This document shows positions 42,084 through 51,531 of a DNA stretch of 64,000 nucleotides, piece after piece; position 1 is the first letter of the stretch; each line of letters opens with the position of its first letter. Under the pieces are notes generated by a model. The model was not told the DNA's origin and did not search any database. It saw only the letters and a list, made by a program, of their open reading frames with translations. This stretch comes from Myroides fluvii (lineage in GTDB: Bacteria; Bacteroidota; Bacteroidia; Flavobacteriales; Flavobacteriaceae), in NCBI RefSeq assembly GCF_009792295.1, contig NZ_CP039934.1, forward strand, positions 124,001-188,000, in the 5' to 3' direction. Position numbers and translations under genes: made by a program.

Positions 42084-42959
42084 ATGAAACAGCTATACAT
42101 TCTTACACAAAAAAGTCTGCTTATTTTCTCGTCTTTCCTACTATTTTCCTGTGGAGACAAGAACCATTCGATCAAGATGAAGGGATCGGATACAGAAGTA
42201 AACCTCGCGGTAAACTTAGCAGAGAAATACACAGAAGTGGATGCCGATTTTAGTATTGCAATCTCCGGTGGTGGATCGGGAATCGGAATTACCTCTTTGT
42301 TAAATGGTCAAGCGGATATTGCGAACTCTTCTCGTCCTTTATCTGATAAAGAAATCCAACAATTCGAAGACAAGAACATCAAAGTACGCACGGTAATTTT
42401 TGCAGAAGATGCAACTGCTTTTGTGGTACACAAGGATCTTCCTCTCGAAGTAATTGATTTAGAAACACTAGCCAAAATCATGAAAGGGGAAATCACCAAT
42501 TGGAATCAGCTGACTTCCATTGATCTTCCCATCAACATTTACGGGCGTCAGAGTAGTTCAGGTACTCACTCTTTTATCAAGAAAAAACTCAAAATAGAAT
42601 TTTCAAATGCGGCCAAGGAGATGACCGGGAATGCTCAAATCCTCGAGGGAATCAAAACGGACAAATCGGGTATTGGCTATGTTGGCGCGGGTTATATTTC
42701 TCATGAAACAGCAACGAATCCGACGGTAAAAATTCTCAGCATCAAAGAAACTGCTTCTTCAATTGCCTATTCTCCGATTGACTCACATGCTATCAATAAT
42801 AGTCTCTACTTTTTTCAGCGCCCCTTGTATCAATTTATTTTGGAAGACTCTTGGGAAAAGGTAAAGCCCTTTATCGATTTTGAAAGTAGCGAAACAGGTA
42901 AACAATTGATTAAGGATCACGGGTATTACATCATAGAACGACCACAAAATGAAATATAA
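42084..42959 (+). CDS. pstS: PstS phosphate-binding lipoprotein
   Basis: 291 residues from ATG 42084. SpII signal with Cys23 (LLFSC). The phosphate-binding loops are clear: MKGSDTEVNLA, ISGGGSGIG, NSSRPLSDKE, and YGRQSSSGTH, in the order of PstS proteins. It captures phosphate in the periplasm and delivers it to PstCA. Its final 11 nt overlap pstC. First gene of the operon; the 187 bp upstream likely holds the promoter. Length is at the short end for PstS but matches Bacteroidetes members. Confidence 0.9.
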   Translation: MKQLYILTQKSLLIFSSFLLFSCGDKNHSIKMKGSDTEVNLAVNLAEKYTEVDADFSIAISGGGSGIGITSLLNGQADIANSSRPLSDKEIQQFEDKNIKVRTVIFAEDATAFVVHKDLPLEVIDLETLAKIMKGEITNWNQLTSIDLPINIYGRQSSSGTHSFIKKKLKIEFSNAAKEMTGNAQILEGIKTDKSGIGYVGAGYISHETATNPTVKILSIKETASSIAYSPIDSHAINNSLYFFQRPLYQFILEDSWEKVKPFIDFESSETGKQLIKDHGYYIIERPQNEI

Positions 42960-43839
42960 AGTTAGAATAAGTTTAGATATTGTCTTTCAATATATCTTTA
43001 AAGCGACAGGGCTTTTAGTCCTTTGTTTGTTAGGCGGAATTTTAGCCTTGTTAATTTACAATTCTTTTTCCTTTTTTGCAGCTGTAAAGCCCCTTGATTT
43101 CATCACGGGTATGGAATGGAATCCGACAGCCAAAACGCCAGCTTATGGGATGCTTCCTTTAATCTTGAGCACAACGCTTGTCACTTTTGGAGCCATGTTA
43201 ATTGCTATTCCTTTGGGCATTGGTACGGCTGCTTTTATCTCTGAATATGCCGGTACGCGATTGAAAAACATTTTAAAACCAGCGATTGAAATGTTAGCTG
43301 CTGTTCCTTCTGTTGTGATTGGATTTCTTGGTATTGTTGTCGTAAGTCCAGGTTTAGCCGATATGGCTGGATTACCCAACGGATTAAATGCATTAAACGG
43401 CGCCATTCTACTTGCTGTTATGGCTTTGCCAACCATTATCACCATTGCAGAAGATGCGATTCACGCCGTACCTAAAACCTATAAAGAAGCGAGTTATGGC
43501 GTTGGAGCAACCAAGTGGCAAACCCTGCGAAAAGTGATTATTCCCGCAGCTGCTCCTGGTATTATCTCAGCGATTATGTTGGGGGTAGGTCGCGCTATTG
43601 GAGAAACAATGACCGTGTTAATGGCTACAGGTAATGCCGCCTTAATTCCGTCTGGATTCTTCGATTCGGTAAAAACCATGACCGCAACAATCGCCATTGA
43701 AATGGGTGAAGTACCCTACCAAACCACGCACTACTACGGATTATACGCCTTAGCTACAGTACTGTTTTTCATGACTTTAATAGCGAATCTTGTAGGTGAA
43801 TATTTTATCAACCGATTAAGAAAATACCATGCAGCTTAA
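42949..43839 (+). CDS. pstC: PstC phosphate permease subunit
   Basis: 296 residues with six transmembrane helices; the BPD_transp_1 EAA loop is EASYGVGATKWQTLRKVIIP followed by AAAPGI. AAVPSVVIGFLGIVV and GRAIGETMTVLMATGNA are PstC signatures. It forms the channel with PstA. Starts 11 bp inside pstS and ends 11 bp inside pstA. Inner membrane. Confidence 0.9.
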   Translation: MKYKVRISLDIVFQYIFKATGLLVLCLLGGILALLIYNSFSFFAAVKPLDFITGMEWNPTAKTPAYGMLPLILSTTLVTFGAMLIAIPLGIGTAAFISEYAGTRLKNILKPAIEMLAAVPSVVIGFLGIVVVSPGLADMAGLPNGLNALNGAILLAVMALPTIITIAEDAIHAVPKTYKEASYGVGATKWQTLRKVIIPAAAPGIISAIMLGVGRAIGETMTVLMATGNAALIPSGFFDSVKTMTATIAIEMGEVPYQTTHYYGLYALATVLFFMTLIANLVGEYFINRLRKYHAA

Positions 43840-44686
43840 TAAATTTAAATTATCTTCTATCATTGAATGGGGAACCCTTGTTGGAACAACGCTTATCGTT
43901 TGCTTTTTCTTGGTTGTTATCCTCTTGGAAATTGTCAGCAAAGGAGCAGGAAGTATCTCTTGGGAATTCATCTCTAGCGTTCCTAAAGAAGGAATGACTA
44001 AAGGGGGAATTTTAACTCCAATCATTGGAACTGTACTCATTACACTCATCACGGCCTTGTTCAGTATTCCCTTTGGTGTATGTTGTGCAATCTATTTGAA
44101 TGAATATGCGGAAAACAACTGGTTAACGCGTATCATTCGTGCAGCTATTCGAAATTTATCGGGTGTACCTTCTATTATATACGGTTTGTTTGGATTGGCT
44201 TTATTTGTGCAAACCCTTCAATTGGGAACTTCCCTTCTGGCAGCGGGATTGACCTTAGGTCTACTGTCTCTTCCGTACATTATCACCACCACAGAAGAGG
44301 CTTTAATGCAAATTCCCAACAGTACCAGAGAAGCGGCTTTGGCTGTGGGTGCTACTAAATTTGAAACCATTAAAGACGTGGTAATTCCTTCTGCTGTTCC
44401 AGGTATTTTAACAGGTGTTGTACTTACCCTGTCAAGAGCAGCTGGAGAAACCGCTCCCATCCTATTTACGGGAGCCGCCTTTTACATCAGCGATACCAAC
44501 GGATACATCAACCAAGAGTTTATGGCACTTCCGTATCACTTATATATGTTATCTACACAACACCAATCCATTGATGAAGTAAGACCGATTGCTTATGGAA
44601 CAGCTTTAATCTTAATTCTTGTGGTGTTTTTATTAAACTTAAGCGCATTTTATATCCGTTATAAATTCAGAAAAAATGAAAACTAA
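43829..44686 (+). CDS. pstA: PstA phosphate permease subunit
   Basis: 285 residues, six transmembrane helices. EAA loop EAALAVGATKFETIKDVVIP, with LSGVPSIIYGLFGLALFV and LSRAAGETAPILFTGAAFYI matching PstA. It pairs with PstC. Overlaps pstC and pstB by 11 bp each. Inner membrane. Confidence 0.9.
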   Translation: MQLNKFKLSSIIEWGTLVGTTLIVCFFLVVILLEIVSKGAGSISWEFISSVPKEGMTKGGILTPIIGTVLITLITALFSIPFGVCCAIYLNEYAENNWLTRIIRAAIRNLSGVPSIIYGLFGLALFVQTLQLGTSLLAAGLTLGLLSLPYIITTTEEALMQIPNSTREAALAVGATKFETIKDVVIPSAVPGILTGVVLTLSRAAGETAPILFTGAAFYISDTNGYINQEFMALPYHLYMLSTQHQSIDEVRPIAYGTALILILVVFLLNLSAFYIRYKFRKNEN

Positions 44687-45422
44687 ATTATCAGCGAACA
44701 ACTTAAACATTAGCTTTGGAAGCAAACACGTTTTAAAGAATGTAAGTGTACAATTTGAAGAAAATAAAATTACCGCTTTAATTGGTCCTTCTGGATGTGG
44801 AAAAAGTACGTTATTGCGCAGCTTTAATCGCATGCACGACTTGGTTCCTTATGCTAAAATTCAGGGAACAATCCAATTAGAAGATCAAGATATCTATGCA
44901 AAAAATATACCCGTAACAGAAATTAGAAAACGCATTGGAATGGTGTTTCAAAAGGCAAATCCCTTTCCGAAGAGCATCTATGACAATATTGCTTACGGTT
45001 TGAAAATAAACAACCTTCCGCACGACAAAAGTGTGATTGAAAAAGCGTTGACAGAGGCCTTCTTATGGGATGAAGTAAAGGACGATTTAAAAATGCCTGC
45101 GCATCGTTTATCAGGAGGACAACAACAACGCCTTTGTATTGCCAGAGCCGTGGCGCTGCGTCCAGAAGTTATTTTAATGGATGAGCCTTGTTCGGCATTA
45201 GATCCAGTGAGTACGATTAAAATTGAGGAATTAATTCTTCATCTAAAAGAGAAATACACCATTGCCATTGTGACGCACAATATGCAACAAGCCCAACGCA
45301 TCGCAGATCAAACGTATTTCATGTATTTAGGAGAAGTAAAAGAAAGTGGTTTAACCCAAGATATTTTTGAAAATCCGAAACACGAAATGACGAAGAATTA
45401 CATCAATGGGGTGTTTGGGTAA
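44676..45422 (+). CDS. pstB: PstB phosphate ABC transporter ATPase
   Basis: 248 residues. Walker A GPSGCGKST (37-45), Q-loop GMVFQKANPFP, signature LSGGQQQRLCIARA, Walker B VILMDEPCSALDP and H-loop in VTHNMQQAQRIAD are all intact. NPFPKSIYDNIAYG is characteristic of PstB. It powers phosphate import. Last gene of the operon; no phoU follows, unlike in many genomes. A terminator lies at 45484-45518. Confidence 0.93.
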   Translation: MKTKLSANNLNISFGSKHVLKNVSVQFEENKITALIGPSGCGKSTLLRSFNRMHDLVPYAKIQGTIQLEDQDIYAKNIPVTEIRKRIGMVFQKANPFPKSIYDNIAYGLKINNLPHDKSVIEKALTEAFLWDEVKDDLKMPAHRLSGGQQQRLCIARAVALRPEVILMDEPCSALDPVSTIKIEELILHLKEKYTIAIVTHNMQQAQRIADQTYFMYLGEVKESGLTQDIFENPKHEMTKNYINGVFG

Positions 45423-45483
45423 AAACAAGTGCGTTTTGTTATTCAACATAAACCATCTGTAGTCGTAAATAAACAAGTATAAG

Positions 45484-45518
45484 AAAAGGCAACTCTTTTG
45501 AATATGAGTTGCCTTTTG
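45484..45518. terminator. Bidirectional terminator between pstB and the YfhO gene
   Basis: AAAAGGCAACTC pairs with GAGTTGCCTTTT with a 10-nt loop. A/T-rich flanks allow use from both sides. Confidence 0.85.
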
Positions 45519-45523
45519 TTGTT

Positions 45524-47992
45524 TTATTTTTTCCCTTTTTTGTATTGATATAAAATAGCCAAACCAAAAAGTAATAGTCCCATTACTAAAGTAAGTAACG
45601 TGATTGTCGTTCCCCTTTGAATGACCTCTGGTTCAAATTTAAATTCCAACTTGTGTTTTCCCGCTGGGATTGGCAATCCGCGCAATAAATAATTCACTTC
45701 ATAATGCGGAATAAGTTGACCATCGAGATAGGCATTCCATCCTTTTGGATAATACACCTCTGAGAATACGGCAAATCCCTCGTGTTCATTGTTTACTTCA
45801 TACTCCAACTGATCTGGACGATGGGCACTTCGCGTAATTGTTGCTGTTGAATCAACGACAAAAGCGGTTTGTTTTGTTATTTCAGCAAACTTGGTTCCAT
45901 TGACCACTGCTTCTCTTTTTGTGTCTAAAGTAGCCAACGCTTTCATTTCATCATCAGCGGTTTCAACTACTTTCAAAGATTGAACGAACCACACAGGACC
46001 ATTTGCTCCAGGATTGACCACAGGCACTTCCTCTCTATCTTCTGTTTCTAAAATCAGATATTTGACATTGAGCATATCTAATACGGGGAGACTCTCTTCT
46101 AAAGTCAAGGTCTCTGGATTGATATGGCCGATTAGCGTATGCAATTGAGGTTCTACCTGATAAAGGAATACTTGATCTGCCTTTTGTGGTCGAACCGCAC
46201 TATAACCACCCACTGATTTATGGAAGAAATTGGTTCTGGCTTGTAAGCGTCCTTGAGGGTTATATACGCGATAGTATGTTTTATCTTGGAGGATATATTC
46301 ATCTGCTTTGCTCATTTTAAAGGGAACACTCATCTCATAAGAAGTGACAAAATTATCGTCATTCACGTAGTTACGGTCTATAAGCACTAAATCGGTCACC
46401 ATGAATCCCCCTACGATAACAGTAGCAACCACAACAGATAGATACTTTTTAGACACCATGAACAGCGCAACGATAACAGCGCCAACAAATAGAGAAGAAC
46501 GCAGTAAATCGCTAGTATACACGCGTTGTCTTTCTTTGATCAACTCTGTTAAAAAGGCGCGTCCTTGTTCTGTTTGCACATACATTTGGTCGCGATAAGA
46601 AGTAAAGCTAAATCCTTGTTTTCCCAACCAAAGGACAACGACTAAAGCAAAAAAAACACCACCGCTCTGAAGTAAGTATTTGCTCTGATCTTGTGGTGCT
46701 AATTTAAAATAGGTTTGCAAGCCCATAATAGCGAGGATAGGCATACACAGCTCCACGATAACTTGAATAGAAGAAACCGCTCTAAATTTATCGTATAAAG
46801 GCACATAGTCAATAAATAAATTCGTCAACCAAGGAAAGTTTTTTCCCCAGGACAAGAAGAGCGTTACTACAATACTAGCAAGAAAAACGTATTTGATCTT
46901 TCGCTTATCTGCAAGGAAACACAAAACGGCGAGAAAAAAAACGATAGCTCCGATATAGGCCGGGGCTTCTACGATAGGTTGATCTCCCCAATACAAAGGT
47001 ACTTTGGATACAAAATCTCTTGCATCACTTGGCAGAGCCCCTTGATTAATGGCATATTGATATAAAACTGAATCTTCTCCCACATCTTCAGCCATCCCTC
47101 CTCCGAATAATCTTGGAAAAATAAGATTTAAGCTTTCGCCAATACCATAGCTATATTCCGTAATATAGTCATAGTTCATGGCTGATTGTGTATTGTTGGT
47201 TGAACCGTCTGGGTTAAAAGTTAATTCACTTTTATGGCGAATGGTAAACGAAGAAAACTCAGCGGTTGCCAACAGACTCGTCGCATTAGTTCCTAAAGCT
47301 AATACAGCAGCTACAACAAGTATACCTATTGATCGAGCTAAATGCTTATAATCTTGTTCTTTTGCAATTTTAATTGCGTAATACAGCCCTAAAAAGAAAA
47401 GGACAAACAACAAATAATACGTCATTTGAAAGTGATTGGCTTGTATTTCTAGTGCAACAGCTAAGGTAGTGAGTACACCACCTAAGAAATAGCGCTTTCG
47501 AAAAACAAGTATAATTCCGGCTATAACCAAAGGCATATACGCAATAGCATGTGCTTTGGCATTGTGTCCAGCTCCAAAAATAATAATCAAATACGTTGAA
47601 AACCCAAAAGCTAAGGCCCCAAAAAAAGCTTTTAGCGGTTTGACCCTCAACGTAAGCAATAGGACATAAAAGCAAAGCAAATACAAGAATAAATAATCCG
47701 CTGGTCGAGGTAAAAATCGAATCGTACGATCTAGTTCTTTGATGTAATTATAGGGATAATCCGCTCCCAATTGATAGGTGGGCATGCCCAAAAAAGAATT
47801 ATCTGTCCAATACAACTCCACGCCTTCTTCTAAACTAAAATCTTTCTGCGTACTCGACATGCCTATATATTGCGCTATATCTGATTGATAGATCGTTTTG
47901 ACCTCCATCACAGGAGAAAAATACAGCAAGGCAATCAAAATAAAACCAAAAAACGCTAAAACATGAGGGATATATCCGTAGGCTTTTTTCAT
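45524..47992 (-). CDS. YfhO family multi-pass membrane protein
   Basis: 822 residues from ATG 47990-47992. About 12-14 transmembrane helices, an N-terminal periplasmic loop after helix 1 with IYQSDIAQYIGM and LYWTDNSFLGMPTYQ, the GT-C-like arrangement of YfhO proteins, and a C-terminal beta domain (GFAVFSEVYYPKGWNAYLDG, LLRGLPIPAGKHKLEFKFEP) ending in a final helix. The PKGW...DG...Y..LRG.-PAG.H motif is diagnostic of YfhO. These are GT-C-fold, putative lipid-linked glycosyltransferases. Single gene. Confidence 0.85.
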   Translation of the reverse strand: MKKAYGYIPHVLAFFGFILIALLYFSPVMEVKTIYQSDIAQYIGMSSTQKDFSLEEGVELYWTDNSFLGMPTYQLGADYPYNYIKELDRTIRFLPRPADYLFLYLLCFYVLLLTLRVKPLKAFFGALAFGFSTYLIIIFGAGHNAKAHAIAYMPLVIAGIILVFRKRYFLGGVLTTLAVALEIQANHFQMTYYLLFVLFFLGLYYAIKIAKEQDYKHLARSIGILVVAAVLALGTNATSLLATAEFSSFTIRHKSELTFNPDGSTNNTQSAMNYDYITEYSYGIGESLNLIFPRLFGGGMAEDVGEDSVLYQYAINQGALPSDARDFVSKVPLYWGDQPIVEAPAYIGAIVFFLAVLCFLADKRKIKYVFLASIVVTLFLSWGKNFPWLTNLFIDYVPLYDKFRAVSSIQVIVELCMPILAIMGLQTYFKLAPQDQSKYLLQSGGVFFALVVVLWLGKQGFSFTSYRDQMYVQTEQGRAFLTELIKERQRVYTSDLLRSSLFVGAVIVALFMVSKKYLSVVVATVIVGGFMVTDLVLIDRNYVNDDNFVTSYEMSVPFKMSKADEYILQDKTYYRVYNPQGRLQARTNFFHKSVGGYSAVRPQKADQVFLYQVEPQLHTLIGHINPETLTLEESLPVLDMLNVKYLILETEDREEVPVVNPGANGPVWFVQSLKVVETADDEMKALATLDTKREAVVNGTKFAEITKQTAFVVDSTATITRSAHRPDQLEYEVNNEHEGFAVFSEVYYPKGWNAYLDGQLIPHYEVNYLLRGLPIPAGKHKLEFKFEPEVIQRGTTITLLTLVMGLLLFGLAILYQYKKGKK

Positions 47993-48163
47993 AATTTTAT
48001 ATAAATAATACATCAAATATAAAATATTCGAACCTATCTCCTGTTAACTCCTCTGACATATTATTTTTCATCTCGACTTACATCGAACATTTTCCTATAT
48101 TTATCTTGACTTTTTCTTGATAAAAGCAAACCCACTTTAAATCAGCACTAAACAAGTACACAC

Positions 48164-48640
48164 ATGAAAGAACATCACTACCGCGCTACAATCGATTGGA
48201 CGGGTAATCAAGGTAGCGGAACGGATCATTATACGCATTACGAACGCAGTCATACGATTCAAATTGAGGGTAAACCGCAGTTAGCTGGTTCTTCTGATCC
48301 GGCATTTCGAGGGGATACCACCAAACACAATCCCGAAGATTTATTTCTTTCTTCTCTTGCCTCCTGCCATATGTTGTGGTATTTACACTTTTGTTCGGTC
48401 AATCAAATTATTGTTGAAGCCTATACAGATACAGCTACGGGAACAATGATCGAAGAACAAGATGGCAAAGGGCGCTTTATCGAAGTAACGCTACATCCTA
48501 CCGTAACGGTTCAAAGTCAAGACATGGTGGCACAAGCCTTAGCTTTACACAAAAAGGCGAATGAATGTTGCTTTATTGCAAATTCGGTTAATTTTCCTGT
48601 TCACCATCAACCAACGATAGTCGTAAAAAACAAAGCATAA
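48164..48640 (+). CDS. OsmC family protein
   Basis: 158 residues. HNPEDLFLSSLASCHMLWYL with Cys68 and NECCFIANSVNFPV with Cys135/Cys136 carry the redox-active cysteine positions of OsmC/YhfA peroxidases. It likely reduces organic hydroperoxides in the cytosol, or is a YhfA-like member with uncertain activity. Single plus-strand gene; it converges with the secreted hydrolase across a hairpin. Confidence 0.85.
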   Translation: MKEHHYRATIDWTGNQGSGTDHYTHYERSHTIQIEGKPQLAGSSDPAFRGDTTKHNPEDLFLSSLASCHMLWYLHFCSVNQIIVEAYTDTATGTMIEEQDGKGRFIEVTLHPTVTVQSQDMVAQALALHKKANECCFIANSVNFPVHHQPTIVVKNKA

Positions 48641-48644
48641 AAAA

Positions 48645-48664
48645 AGGAGGCCATGGCCTCCTTC
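48645..48664 (-). terminator. Terminator of the secreted hydrolase gene
   Basis: Perfect palindrome AAGGAGGCCATGGCCTCCTT. Read on the minus strand it is followed by seven T, so it serves the gene ending at 48665. On the plus strand the T tract is weaker. Confidence 0.8.
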
Positions 48665-50365
48665 CTATTTTAGTTCAATTGGAATTAAATTAATCCACAA
48701 TCTTTTTCGATCCTTGTTTTTCACAAAGTTTTTAAGGGTAAAGACGCCATCATACGTAACTTTACTGTTGTAGTACAATTGGTCGTTGACATAGACCTTC
48801 ACCTTTTTCTTTACATCGATCATCTCTGGAGAAATAGCAAGGGCAAAAGACTTAATACGAGACGTTTTGATGCGATATACATTGTTTTTATACTCCGCTA
48901 CAATTTTACCTGAGGCCCGTGGAAAATCAAAAGCATCTTCATCAACCACTACTTCTTTCAGGGTATCATCGTCATCTTCTCCATACTCCAACCATTTTGT
49001 GATTTTAAAATTCGAGGAGGATTGCCAATTGGCTTTGGGTGCTAACGTATCTAATTTAATATCTTGTAACCAATCCATGCTGCCATTGGCCTCATCATCA
49101 AACTCCCAAGTCAAGGAAGAAGGAAACGTTTCTCGTTTTCGCTGCATCAAATCGGCAAATAGAATTTGATAAGCGGGTTCCGATTCGTCAAACTCAGGAA
49201 ACCAATGGGGAAATCCCGCATAGCGCACTTCTTTATAATCGGCCTTTATTTGGTTCATCAGGGCTGTAAAATCATCATTGGCATTGGGTGGATAATAGTA
49301 ATCCTGATCCGTTGAGAAATTGATAAAATTTCGATTTTTTATATTCGCTACAAACGTACCTCCCGTAAATACTTTAGGATGCGTATTAAATCCGTAAAAG
49401 CCTGCAAAAGGTGTTGCATTCTTCATCAAATAGGAAAAAACTCCCGTTGCACCATTGGAGTGCCCCGCTAGAAATACTTTATCATCATCAATATTAATTG
49501 CACTTTTTATGCGCTTCAATATCGTTGGAATCATAAAGAATCCCTCGTCTGAAGTCATCCAATTGTACTGTTTATTTGCACGGGGAAACACGAGAATCAC
49601 ATCGTGTTGATCGGCGTATTTGGTGTAGTAGCGATTCCAACCTCCCAGATTCAATTCCGCTGTTTGAAAATCGAGTAAAGAACTGTATCGAACAGCTCCG
49701 TGTAAAAAGAACAACAGGGGATACGATTTCGTGGGATTGTAATTTTTGGGTAAGTGAATGAAATAGGACGTCTTAGTTGAGTCGTTTAATTGAAAACTCA
49801 AGGAATAATCGCGTTGCGCTTTGGGCAGAAACACAAGTTCATTCTTAAGTTGTTCATATACCTCTTTTCCATTCTCAGGTGCATACAGTACCTGTAACTT
49901 CGTTTGAAAAAAAGCCTCTTCTTCTCTTTTTAAAGCAAGTTCAACTTGTTCTTTTTGTTTTGTAGCTGCCTTCACAACAACCTGCCAACGCGGGTCATCC
50001 AAAAGATTCTTGCACTCCTCTATGGCATCTTGGTGGGTGATATTTCTCCAACCTGGAAATCCATTGCCGTCTTTTTTATCCCCTAAGAGTTGATTTAAAT
50101 AACTAAAAGCCAAGTCTTTTTCTTGAAGAGATGCAGCCAGAATAACACCTTCGTATACATCTTCGACTGCTATGCTATCCGGAAATTGGGTAAATGCTTT
50201 TTGGTAATATAACAAGGCTTCTTTTTGGCTTGATTCCTCTTCTAGCTCAAGTCTAGCTTCTGCACGAGCTACCCAATGGGAATAAGTCTCTTGTGCCATT
50301 CCAACAGTACCACAAATAAGAGCCATCCAAATAACACACTGTTTCATGCTATGCTTATTTTTCAT
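48665..50365 (-). CDS. Secreted alpha/beta hydrolase-like protein (esterase-type)
   Basis: 566 residues with signal peptide (to VGMAQ, about residue 25). The first ~180 residues are helical, TPR-like. The middle is an esterase-type alpha/beta fold: YPLLFFLHGAVRYSS, then nucleophile Ser303 in AGHSNGATGVF, and a late His in AGFPHWFPEF. The C-terminal domain is beta-rich. Resembles poly(3-hydroxybutyrate) depolymerase or feruloyl-esterase-like peptidases (no precise family). Exported; substrate unknown. Confidence 0.7.
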   Translation of the reverse strand: MKNKHSMKQCVIWMALICGTVGMAQETYSHWVARAEARLELEEESSQKEALLYYQKAFTQFPDSIAVEDVYEGVILAASLQEKDLAFSYLNQLLGDKKDGNGFPGWRNITHQDAIEECKNLLDDPRWQVVVKAATKQKEQVELALKREEEAFFQTKLQVLYAPENGKEVYEQLKNELVFLPKAQRDYSLSFQLNDSTKTSYFIHLPKNYNPTKSYPLLFFLHGAVRYSSLLDFQTAELNLGGWNRYYTKYADQHDVILVFPRANKQYNWMTSDEGFFMIPTILKRIKSAINIDDDKVFLAGHSNGATGVFSYLMKNATPFAGFYGFNTHPKVFTGGTFVANIKNRNFINFSTDQDYYYPPNANDDFTALMNQIKADYKEVRYAGFPHWFPEFDESEPAYQILFADLMQRKRETFPSSLTWEFDDEANGSMDWLQDIKLDTLAPKANWQSSSNFKITKWLEYGEDDDDTLKEVVVDEDAFDFPRASGKIVAEYKNNVYRIKTSRIKSFALAISPEMIDVKKKVKVYVNDQLYYNSKVTYDGVFTLKNFVKNKDRKRLWINLIPIELK

Positions 50366-50455
50366 AATCTTTAAATATACTAAAAAACGAGTATTTTAGA
50401 GTTGATGCTGCTGAACTTCCTAACCCTAAATCAACAGTCTCCCATTCATTTCCAT

Positions 50456-51238
50456 TCATTTCCATTCTCTTACTATCTTTTCTACTATTTTATCAAAGCG
50501 ACTATCTAAACAAATACTTAAATCAGTTGTTATAAACTTTCCTTGATAGAATAAACTAAAAATAGTTGCTGGACTGGGTGCTTGTTGTGCTTGTTCTCTA
50601 CTTTCCAATTTAATAATAGTGAGGGATAAATTGCGTTTTTTTACTGTTTCCTTCAAAATATGCTGAACGTGTAATTCTGAAAAGGGACAACGATTGGAGT
50701 AATAGACCGTTACATCCGTTGTTTCTTTGCAATTCCCCGTTTGTACACAAGCATTAAATTGAGGGTCTTTTGCCTCTCCTTCAAATTTTAAAACTAATAA
50801 ACTGAAACCAGAACTCGTTTGTTCTACCGTTGTAAATCCGTGTTTCAACAACCACTTGGTATCACTCATAAAGTGAAATTTTTGGGTTCCCACTACGGTA
50901 ACTAATCCTTTATACCCTCTTTCCTTGGCATCATCAATTGCCAGTTGCAACAACTGCTTGGCATAGCCATTCCCTTTGTATTGTCCAGAGACCCAAAAAC
51001 AATTAATCAGAAGATAATCGGGTGCTGTTATAGGAACCCACCCCATAGCTGCAGGCCCATATTCCATAAACACTTTCGCTCTCGCATCTAAACGTCTAAA
51101 TACGTAGCCGTTGTCCATTTCTCTTTTGAGCCAATCCTTTTTTAATTGATAGCCCTCCCTGCATTTCTTATCCGAAATAGCACAACAAATATGCTCTTGA
51201 TTCACATTTGCCTGGTCTAATACAATAAATTTCTCCAT
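50456..51238 (-). CDS. GNAT acetyltransferase with YoaP-type C-terminal domain
   Basis: 260 residues. The GNAT core is seen in LLINCFWVSGQYKGNGYAKQ (motif A, Q/R-x-x-G-x-G/A as QYKGNGYA). The C-terminal part (VTVYYSNRCPFSELHVQHIL with a CPF motif) is the YoaP domain. This YoaP architecture is known but the acceptor is not. A Cys pair in QTGNCKE lies between. The start MEKFIVLDQANVNQEHICCA is conserved. Single minus-strand gene with 293 bp of noncoding DNA upstream. Confidence 0.8.
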   Translation of the reverse strand: MEKFIVLDQANVNQEHICCAISDKKCREGYQLKKDWLKREMDNGYVFRRLDARAKVFMEYGPAAMGWVPITAPDYLLINCFWVSGQYKGNGYAKQLLQLAIDDAKERGYKGLVTVVGTQKFHFMSDTKWLLKHGFTTVEQTSSGFSLLVLKFEGEAKDPQFNACVQTGNCKETTDVTVYYSNRCPFSELHVQHILKETVKKRNLSLTIIKLESREQAQQAPSPATIFSLFYQGKFITTDLSICLDSRFDKIVEKIVREWK

Positions 51239-51493
51239 TCCGTTAAACGTTGGTTAGAACTGCTAATATAAGCGAGTTTAATTCCTATTAAAAGTACATC
51301 AAATATACCATGCAACACAAGAATTAAATGGCAAAATCAACTCTAGCTTACTAAAAAAGGTACAAAACAACTGCTTTGTGCTTAAACGTAACGTCAAACA
51401 AGAACTCCCTTCTTAATCCCCTAAAAAGCAAATCCTTAACTTGCTTTAACACCTGCACTTTTCTCTTGTTACCCCCTACATATCACAGCTAAA

Positions 51494-51530
51494 GAAGGAG
51501 AAAAACTAGATTATTTTTTCTCCTTTTTTA
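51494..51530. terminator. Terminator of the AraC regulator
   Basis: AAGGAGAAAAA pairs with TTTTTTCTCCTT with an 8-nt loop, T-rich flank. It lies just below the stop at 51532; the rest of 51239-51493 holds nothing recognisable. Confidence 0.75.
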
Positions 51531-51531
51531 G

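Noticed and set aside
43143..43697. Long minus-strand frames inside pstC
   Set aside because: Shadows of a strong coding region with conserved Pst motifs on the plus strand.
47370..47675. 101-codon minus-strand frame within the YfhO gene
   Set aside because: Alternative frame in the same strand of a clear membrane protein gene; no independent evidence.
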